Below are positions 8,304 to 13,519 of a stretch of DNA of 13,519 nt, one piece after another. The stretch is from Oehlia diaphana. Taxonomy: Eukaryota > Glomeromycota > Glomeromycetes > Glomerales > Glomeraceae. Every line of letters starts with the position of its first letter. Position 1 is the stretch's first letter. The position numbers were made by a program, and so were the translations under genes. The notes under the pieces were generated by a model. It saw only the letters and a list, made by a program, of their open reading frames with translations. It was not told where the DNA came from and searched no databases. Location: positions 32,386-45,904 of the forward strand of contig QZLH01000101.1 of the NCBI GenBank assembly GCA_003833135.1, in the 5' to 3' direction.

Positions 8304-9035
8304 ATTAATTTTACACTATCTGAGAATTTCACACTTCTTAAATAATACCACCTCAAACTATTAGTCAAATACATGTTAAATAATAAGTAAACAAAAAGAA
8401 TATCAAGTTAGTTTAGTTTCTCTTGGCTTTATAGACAAAAACTTACATTATAGACCATTTTCTTGAGATTGGTGGAAAATATCGTGTGTAAAAAATACAA
8501 CTAAAACTCCAATATTATATCCATCCTATTCATATAAATATAAAAACTTTAGTTATTCTTCAAAATATACAATTTTTTGTTACTGTTATTCAAGGCCATA
8601 TTGGTTCTTTGCAACAACTAGGATATATTTGTGAAGCAGGAGATCTAAAAAGCGCTATTTTTAATAATCCTTCAGGTACCATAATTACACTTTATCAACA
8701 ACTTTTTAAAAGTAACACTAGATTTTCTGGTTTTCTTATTATGGATCATGATAAAACAGAAATTAGAGAACTTTTAAAGGATGTTAATTTTCATCCATTT
8801 TGTTGTTGTCTTGAAAAATTCTGGTTATTTGTATATGGAATTGGTATATCTTCAGATAAACAATTATATTATGCGAGTCCAGGTTTTAGATCATCTTTTT
8901 ATTATTCAATTGAAGCAAAGAAAGAACGTACTTTATTTGTACAAGAGATAAATAAAAAAAATTCAATTATAAAAATGTATCAAGATTTTGAATTACGATA
9001 TACATACAGATGGTGGCCTATATTATTCAGCTACA

Positions 9036-9483
9036 TGATTATCTCATCATCCAGTGATCCAAATTTGATTAATAAAGGCTCATTAGATAGGTCTCATCAA
9101 AACGGGTCAAATGGTGATTAGTTCATGTCTCTAGCATCGATAGATCACATGATAATTGAGTAAACATCCAAATTTTCTTAAATTAAAAAATTCTAATTGT
9201 AACACATTTGTGACATCATCTCGCCATCTAGTGATTCAAATCTGATGATTAAAGACTCATTGGATTTGTCTCATTGAGGCGAATCTAAGAGTGACTAGTT
9301 GATATCTCCAGGATCAATGAATGCGGAGACATATTTAAAAATAAGTTTTGGACGTTTTGGGAATTACCTTGTGATTTATTAGGGCTAGAAGTGCGTGCTG
9401 ACCACCATTCGATTCCTTATGATGAAATGAATCCAATAAGTCCTTATTCATCAAATTTGAATCACTGGATGATGAGATAATCA
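9036..9483. mobile_element. MITE inserted in the transposase pseudogene, with internal duplication
   Basis: TGATTATCTCATCATCCAGT at the left pairs with the reverse complement of the right end (terminal repeats about 55 bp, few mismatches). Inside, a unit beginning CATCATCTCGCCATCTAGTG (about 9214-9330) repeats the left unit (about 9041-9165) in direct orientation, with the same order of motifs. The transposase frame reads into it at 9035 and resumes shortly after 9483. A clear target duplication is not visible. Its terminal motif (CTCATCATCCAGTGATC) resembles those at 12803, 13060 and 13146. The 70-codon minus frame at 9335-9547 is mostly this repeat. Confidence 0.75.
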
Positions 9484-9913
9484 CAAGTGTCCAGATAATT
9501 TTGGCCACTCTCTGTATACTGGTAATAGTCTTAATGATGTGTGGCAAAAAGTTGGCATATTATATGAACATAAGGGCATTGATTTATTTGGAATCAGTCA
9601 CCCTTAAATTCAAACATTTATTCAAACACAACTTATACTAAGATGTCCACCTGATGAATGGCATTTTATTAATAAAATGCAAGCTTTATGGAATTATCAC
9701 TTGCAAAAATTTATATTAGCTTCTATTAAATGGAATAAATTTTTTATTGAATGGTATAATGAAACAAAAACTGTAGTTGAAATTACCACCTCTTTAAAAA
9801 AATTATATCCACTAAACTATATAATTAAAGAAAGAGAAATGTGTGTGTAGCAAACAATGCTGAGTCATGTAGGATGTACCAACATCACACCTTATATAAG
9901 AGATATATTCCCA

Positions 9914-9976
9914 GTAAGTTATTGAAAAAATAGATTATGAATTTTATAACATATTATTTACTTCTTGCATTTTTAG
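9914..9976 (+). other. Intron 1 of the transposase pseudogene (63 nt)
   Basis: Donor GTAAGT follows ...FP codons and acceptor TTTTTAG precedes YEFWMRSGDL. Removing it joins two protein-like segments in phase 0, and the intron contains in-frame stops. Confidence 0.65.
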
Positions 9977-10213
9977 TATGAATTTTGGATGCGATCTGGA
10001 GATCTATCATGTGATCATGAAATTTTATATTTTTTATATACGTCAGGATTTTTGCATCCATTTCCTGGACAGTATCGCAATGATAGAGATATTTTCTGGA
10101 ACTGTTTTCATTAAGCACTAGAAGCTAATAAAAAAGGTTATGATGGGAAAAGAAGAATTCTCTCTATTATAGCTGAAAAATTTTCTTATAATATTTTGAT
10201 AGAAAAATTAAAA

Positions 10214-10281
10214 GTAAGTATATATAATTAAATATACATAAAAAAATTTTGGAATTACATTTACCTTCATAAATTGTATAG
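10214..10281 (+). other. Intron 2 of the transposase pseudogene (68 nt)
   Basis: Donor GTAAGT after ...LIEKLK and acceptor TTGTATAG before IAQGTIFEVKKYARINGP. Phase 0. Confidence 0.65.
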
Positions 10282-10598
10282 ATTGCACAAGGTACAATTT
10301 TTGAGGTGAAAAAATATGCAAGAATTAATGGTCCTGCTGTCCTGGTTGTGTAGTAATAGAGAAACCTATTAAAAAAGTCAAAAGAATTACTTCTGAATAA
10401 AAATAACAATTTGATTCATTTTTTCAAGATAAAGCTCATGTTATTATGAGTTCTTATAAAACAGATGCTAAAACAGGATAACCAGTAGTTTATTTAAAAA
10501 ATACAAAAAACTTATTATGGGAAAAATTTAAAGAAAATTTCCCAAATGGAATTAAACACAACCTTTTACACTCAATTAATGGGCCATCAATATTAGTG

Positions 10599-10943
10599 TT
10601 CTGATTCTAAATTCGATAAATTTAGATTGATTCTTCAATCCAAATTGGAGTCAGATATCCGTATTCTATATTTTTAGGCAGATGGATCCGTTAATAAATT
10701 CAGATGGTAATCCTAGAATGCTGATCCAGATGATATGATTTTATCATATTTTGAATAAAGATAGATAATGATTAACAAGAATATTACAAAAATTCTATAG
10801 GATGAATTCAGATAGATCCTAAATTAAGGATAGATCCGTAGAAATTTGAATAATCCATAAAATTTTCAGATGCAGATTTACATTCGGATTTAACTTCAGC
10901 CATCTGGATTGGATCTGAATGGTTTTTCAGATATAGGATCAGA
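10599..10943. mobile_element. TA-type MITE (copy 2 of 2), inside the transposase pseudogene
   Basis: It aligns end to end with 3247-3572 in the same orientation, including terminal repeats, apart from an 18-bp indel near 10870. By hand alignment I count about 30 transitions and one transversion. It interrupts the transposase frame between ...NGPSIL and YQYIY. A clean TA duplication is less evident here than at copy 1. Confidence 0.8.
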
Positions 10944-11071
10944 TCATTTATCAATATATTTACTGAGAAGATCTTGAAGGATTATGTTCTATATGTAATA
11001 TATATGAGTATGAAACGTTTGAAGAAATTATAAATCTAATAAAAGAAAAAATAAATGATGTTGAATTACAG

Positions 11072-11191
11072 GTAAAAAAAATTTATTACAAAATTTTGAT
11101 ATATTTATTATTTTAATAAATATGTTAAATGGCGTTAATTTTGCATAATATACATACAGTCATAATACTAATCTTAAATAATAAATTTTAG
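11072..11191 (+). other. Intron 3 of the transposase pseudogene (120 nt)
   Basis: Donor CAG|GTAAAA after ...KINDVELQ and acceptor AATTTTAG before DIFSQCCYFLKC. A branch-point-like TACTAAT lies about 25 nt before the acceptor. Confidence 0.55.
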
Positions 11192-11269
11192 GATATTTTT
11201 TCTCAATGCTGCTATTTTTTAAAATGCTATTTAAAAAAAGAATCATTACGATGTTGGTCAAAATAATTT

Positions 11270-11490
11270 ACTAATATTTATTATTAGCGTTTATTAAATA
11301 TAAGGTATGTTGGTAACATGCATTTAAATATTTACTTAAAATACTAATAAAATACTTAAAAAATTAAATGGTTAATAAATATTAAAATTTAGTATTTATT
11401 CAATATATTAAGCATTTATTGCTTAATAAATATAAAATTTTAATGTTTATTAAATATTGCTATTCAGTAAACATAAGGTTTCAGTTGGTC
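11270..11490. repeat. AT-rich foldback insertion in the transposase pseudogene
   Basis: The transposase frame fades near 11265 and resumes near 11515. The block between is nearly all A/T and holds a hairpin: TTAATAAATATTAAAATTTA (11372-11391, arm to 11413) pairs with the reverse complement of 11421-11453, with a 9-nt bulge. A TATAAGGTATGTTGGTAACA word (11299-11318) has a looser direct copy at the right side (near 11475). Boundaries are approximate. Confidence 0.5.
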
Positions 11491-12199
11491 TAACATTATG
11501 ATAATATGAAGAACATTTAGTTGTAACTGGTCATGAAATAACATCTTATGACCCATGCATAAACCATTGCTTGTTATATGCATTTGGTAAATGCAATACT
11601 CCTCATACCCATGTTTGTAATAAATGTCAAAAAATATTCCAATTTTTTCAGGGTTTGAAAATAATTTAGATTTATCTTACCATGAAAAAATTCAAGAATA
11701 TTAAAATCGTATACTTTACTATCTTGCACATCAAATTAAAAAGACTTATTTGAATGTACAGTTTAATGCAGCTCTTCTGGATTTAAATGAAAATAGCGTA
11801 TTATTAGTTGTTGATTATAAAATGAAAATATTGCTTAAAACTGCACATGAAACTAAACAAGAATTTTTTAGAAAAAAGGGTTGGGTACTACATACAGTTC
11901 TATTGTATACTAAACCTAAAAAAAGTTTTGAAATCAACATACAAGCTATAGATCATTGGTCTACAGATGCTCGCCAAGATGCATAGTTTTCTGCATGTTC
12001 ATTGCATTCTGTAATTGAAAATTTGGATGTTAAACCAAAGTAGATCAGTATAATTTCTGATAATGGTCCACATTATCACAATTTAGAACTTATGATTATT
12101 ATGAGCAAATGGTATGAATGGTATAGAATTCAAGTAAAAAAATGGATATTTCTTGAAGCAGGTGAAGATAAAACCACTGTAGATTCACATTATACTCAG

Positions 12200-12262
12200 G
12201 TTTGCAATTTTTTTTTTTGAAAAAAAAATAAATAAAACTTATTATAATTAATAAAAAATTAG
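12200..12262 (+). other. Intron 4 of the transposase pseudogene (63 nt)
   Basis: Donor CAG|GTTTGC after ...TTVDSHYTQ, acceptor AAAAATTAG before a segment leading to YIRIGEEIQ. The donor is weaker than those of introns 1 and 2. A long T run follows the donor. Confidence 0.5.
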
Positions 12263-12389
12263 ATATTACTTTCTATAAAATGATATATTCGAATTGGAGA
12301 AGAAATTCAAGAGGGTAGTGATATCACATCAGCTATCAAGAATATTGCTGGCACTTCAGTTGCCCATATAGAATCAAATCAGATTAAAG

Positions 12390-12468
12390 GTGAACGCTAT
12401 TTTTATTTTTTATAATGAAAAAACATTCACACTAATTAATAATAACAATTTATTAACAAAAAATAAAG
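12390..12468 (+). other. Intron 5 of the transposase pseudogene (79 nt)
   Basis: Donor AAAG|GTGAAC and acceptor ATAAAG|GA join HIESNQIK to GKSMTILGISNWFE in frame. A branch-point-like CACTAAT lies about 38 nt before the acceptor. Confidence 0.5.
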
Positions 12469-12675
12469 GAAAATCTATGACTATACTGGGTATATCCAAT
12501 TGGTTTGAGTGAATCTGGCCAATTGAAGGTGAAGATGCAGGATATACTGTATAAAAGCACGAGCTATGCCAAATGTTGGAAAATGAACATTATTTTCTCC
12601 CGCTTATATTCAAAAATTAGTGAAAGGTGAAATTAATCAACTATCACCACTAAAGTTGCTTGTCGAAATTAGGGA

Positions 12676-12779
12676 GTTTTGGCATGTCAAAATTGTCAAA
12701 ACTATTTCGACATTTTGACATTGGCTCTCTGATTTGTCAAAATGCTGAAATAGTTTCGACATGTCGAAATTGTCAAAAC
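12676..12779. repeat. 104-bp hairpin element ending the transposase pseudogene
   Basis: A 45-nt left arm (12676-12720, GTTTTGGCATGTCAAAATTG...) pairs with 12735-12779 across a 14-nt loop; the inner 22 nt match at about 20 positions. The transposase-like frame is readable to about 12650 and ends where this element begins, so the hairpin or its insertion probably truncated the gene. Confidence 0.7.
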
Positions 12780-12802
12780 CTAAAAATATTACGTTTTACG
12801 TA

Positions 12803-13080
12803 ATAACTCAGCATCCAATAATCGTAGAAAGATGCACCATAGCTCGTTGGAATCGTCTCATAACGACGAGTCGAATGGTAGTTAGATCGTCTTTCTACTT
12901 TGCTAGTGTTTACGGCCAAGCCTCCCTCTACCTCTTATGAGGCATCCTCGGGCTAGTGTCCTATTATCTTCCATGGGCAACCATTTTTAACCGAGTACTT
13001 AATTCCTCAGGTAACAGCACCACTTTAAGAAGACATCCCCCATCAGATCGTCTTTCTACGATCACTGGATGCTGAGATAT
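12803..13080. mobile_element. MITE-like element enclosing a GC-richer block
   Basis: ATAACTCAGCATCCAATAAT at the left, continuing CGTAGAAAGAT, is matched by the reverse complement of 13049-13080 (ATATCTCAGCATCCAGTGAT, then CGTAGAAAGA). The interior (about 12840-13045) is clearly richer in G and C than its surroundings and contains CGGCCAAGCCTCCCTCTACC and CATCCTCGGGCTAGTGTCC. It has no long reading frame in either direction and I could not fit it to a tRNA or 5S rRNA. AGATCGTCTTTCTAC recurs inside it (12884-12898 and 13045-13059). Confidence 0.6.
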
Positions 13081-13167
13081 TGAGTGAAACGTCAAAAATC
13101 AGCATTTTTGATTTTGCGATACTGCACCATTTGACGTTTTGCCTATTATCTCGGCATCCAGTGATCA
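13060..13167. repeat. 108-bp hairpin sharing a terminal arm with the upstream MITE
   Basis: GATCACTGGATGCTGAGATA, extending to AAACGTCAAA, pairs with the reverse complement of 13130-13167 (TTTGACGTTT ... GGCATCCAGTGATC). Arms are about 38 bp; the loop itself carries AAAATCA/TGATTTT. Its left arm is also the right terminal repeat of 12803-13080, so the two elements are nested or were formed by one-sided rearrangement. Confidence 0.65.
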
Positions 13168-13310
13168 TAAAAAGATGATTTAAAAAAAAAACTCTCTCCT
13201 GTTCTGCTCATTTGACAATTTTATAGAAAAATAAAAAATATTTTTCTCGTATTTTTTATTACTTTTACTTTATTTTTACTTTATTTTAGTATTTTAGAAT
13301 ACTCTCCGCT
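13168..13310 (+). promoter_or_regulatory. Upstream region of the open reading frame at the right edge
   Basis: A pyrimidine- and T-rich stretch with repeated TTTTTACTTTA words (about 13262-13287) runs to the ATG at 13311. TTTTAG occurs twice (13284-13289 and 13292-13297), so a 5' UTR intron acceptor is possible. No TATA element can be singled out. The ATG has a purine (G) at -3. Confidence 0.3.
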
Positions 13311-13519
13311 ATGACTAAACCAAGAAATAACAATAAAACTAAAGAAAACAACAAGTCTGGAAAAGATACTTCAGGAAAACGTCCTGCCTCGAGCTCTCCC
13401 GCTGGCAACGTTTCTGGTCAAGGTCCCTCTTTGTCAAGCCCTCCTGAGAACACTTCACCTTCGACCACCTCCTCTAACAAGAAAGCTCGGGTTATTAACG
13501 AGTCTGATATGAATATAGA
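13311..13519 (+). CDS. 5' end of an open gene, Ser/Asn/Lys-rich N-terminus (partial at window edge)
   Basis: An ATG at 13311 opens 69 uninterrupted codons to the window end with no stop. The protein begins MTKPRNNNKTKENNKSGKDT and continues Ser/Pro-rich (RPASSSPAGNVSGQGPSLSS), with a basic SNKKAR near residue 55-60 that could act in nuclear import or nucleic-acid binding. It is predicted disordered by composition. The G+C of the last 199 nt is about 44% by hand count, far above the rest of the window, and codons use many C- and G-ending forms. Foldback elements lie just upstream. I associate such low-complexity N-termini with transposon or retroelement ORFs in these fungi, but no catalytic domain is inside the window, so the product is unidentified. 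Confidence 0.55.
   Translation, partial: MTKPRNNNKTKENNKSGKDTSGKRPASSSPAGNVSGQGPSLSSPPENTSPSTTSSNKKARVINESDMNI

Larger units (their letters stand above)
8540..12650 (+). pseudogene. DDE-type transposase-like pseudogene with five introns
   Basis: The frame is recognisable from an ATA at 8540 (perhaps a mutated ATG; KTLVILQNIQ follows) through LGYICEAGDLKSAIF, LYQQLFKSNTRFSGFLIM and LFVYGIGISSDKQLYY to 9035. After the MITE at 9036-9483 it resumes (SLNDVWQKVGILYEHKGIDL). Later segments hold a Cys/His cluster (PCINHC, GKC, HTHVCNKC; about 11550-11630). The core-like region has VVDYK (Asp 11813-11815), SDNGPHYHN (Asp 12059-12061) and LEAGEDKTTVDSHY (Glu 12164-12166, 34 residues after the second Asp), then RIGEEIQEGSDITSAIKNIA, GISNWFE and WPIEGEDAGY. 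Premature stops include 9605, 9848, 10112, 10964, 11984, 12041, 12281 and 12510; frameshifts lie near 10355, 11650 and 12550. The 3' end meets a hairpin. It resembles a high-copy Glomeromycotina family from memory; its DDE superfamily is not certain. The 8609 and 11750 starts are TTG. Confidence 0.7.

Noticed and set aside
10167..10409. An 80-codon minus-strand ORF
   Set aside because: It is antisense to the transposase exons and intron 2, with only Phe/Tyr-rich composition from AT-rich DNA.
1419..12512. An alternative genetic code explaining the many in-frame stops
   Set aside because: TAA, TAG and TGA all occur in frame, together with frameshifts and insertions, which fits decay and not reassignment.
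12840..13045. A tRNA or 5S rRNA gene in the GC-richer block (GAGTCGAATGG resembles a B box)
   Set aside because: I could not fit an acceptor stem or the remaining tRNA arms, nor 5S landmarks.

Overview
This is an AT-rich (roughly 70% or more by eye) eukaryotic window with short GT-AG introns, many terminal-inverted-repeat and foldback elements, and gene copies broken by stops and frameshifts. Several decayed reading frames resemble repetitive protein families I associate with arbuscular mycorrhizal fungi of the Rhizophagus type (Glomeromycotina). That assignment is inference from base composition and remembered family resemblance, not from a search. Nothing in the window looks bacterial, and several apparent ORFs begin only at TTG or GTG. 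I see no intact complete gene.

Left part (1-4485). An AT-rich edge is followed by a short Tc1/mariner-like N-terminal fragment (125-271, minus) and a possible zinc-finger transposon fragment (about 356-611, minus). The main item is a large decayed gene on the minus strand (about 4170 down to 1419) that once encoded a protein with two RING-type zinc fingers and a helical C-terminal region. It is cut by a TA-flanked MITE (3246-3573) and by a 0.77 kb block of foldback elements (2082-2855) that splits the second RING finger.

Middle part (4486-7940). Three more decayed genes lie on the minus strand. The first (4486-5115) is the 3' part of a gene sharing the C-terminal module of the double-RING gene. 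The second (5402-6602) is a three-exon gene of unknown function with only three visible lesions. The third (6881-7825) is a gene with a Cys pair, split by a GAGTC-rich foldback.

Right part (7941-13519). A 363-bp near-perfect foldback (7941-8303) precedes a 4.1 kb transposase pseudogene on the plus strand (about 8540-12650). It retains five recognisable introns, a Cys/His cluster and DDE-like residues, and carries two inserted MITEs and an AT-rich hairpin. After it come stacked hairpin/MITE elements (12676-13167) around a GC-richer block. Last is the 5' end of an open, less AT-biased reading frame (13311 to the edge), the best candidate for a still-functional gene and possibly a retroelement or transposon ORF.

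The unifying signal is decay by transitions. Two MITE copies 7 kb apart differ by about 30 transitions and a single transversion. Most premature stops are one transition from a sense codon. Both RING fingers carry Tyr where a Cys is expected. This suggests cytosine deamination or a RIP-like process acting on repeats.
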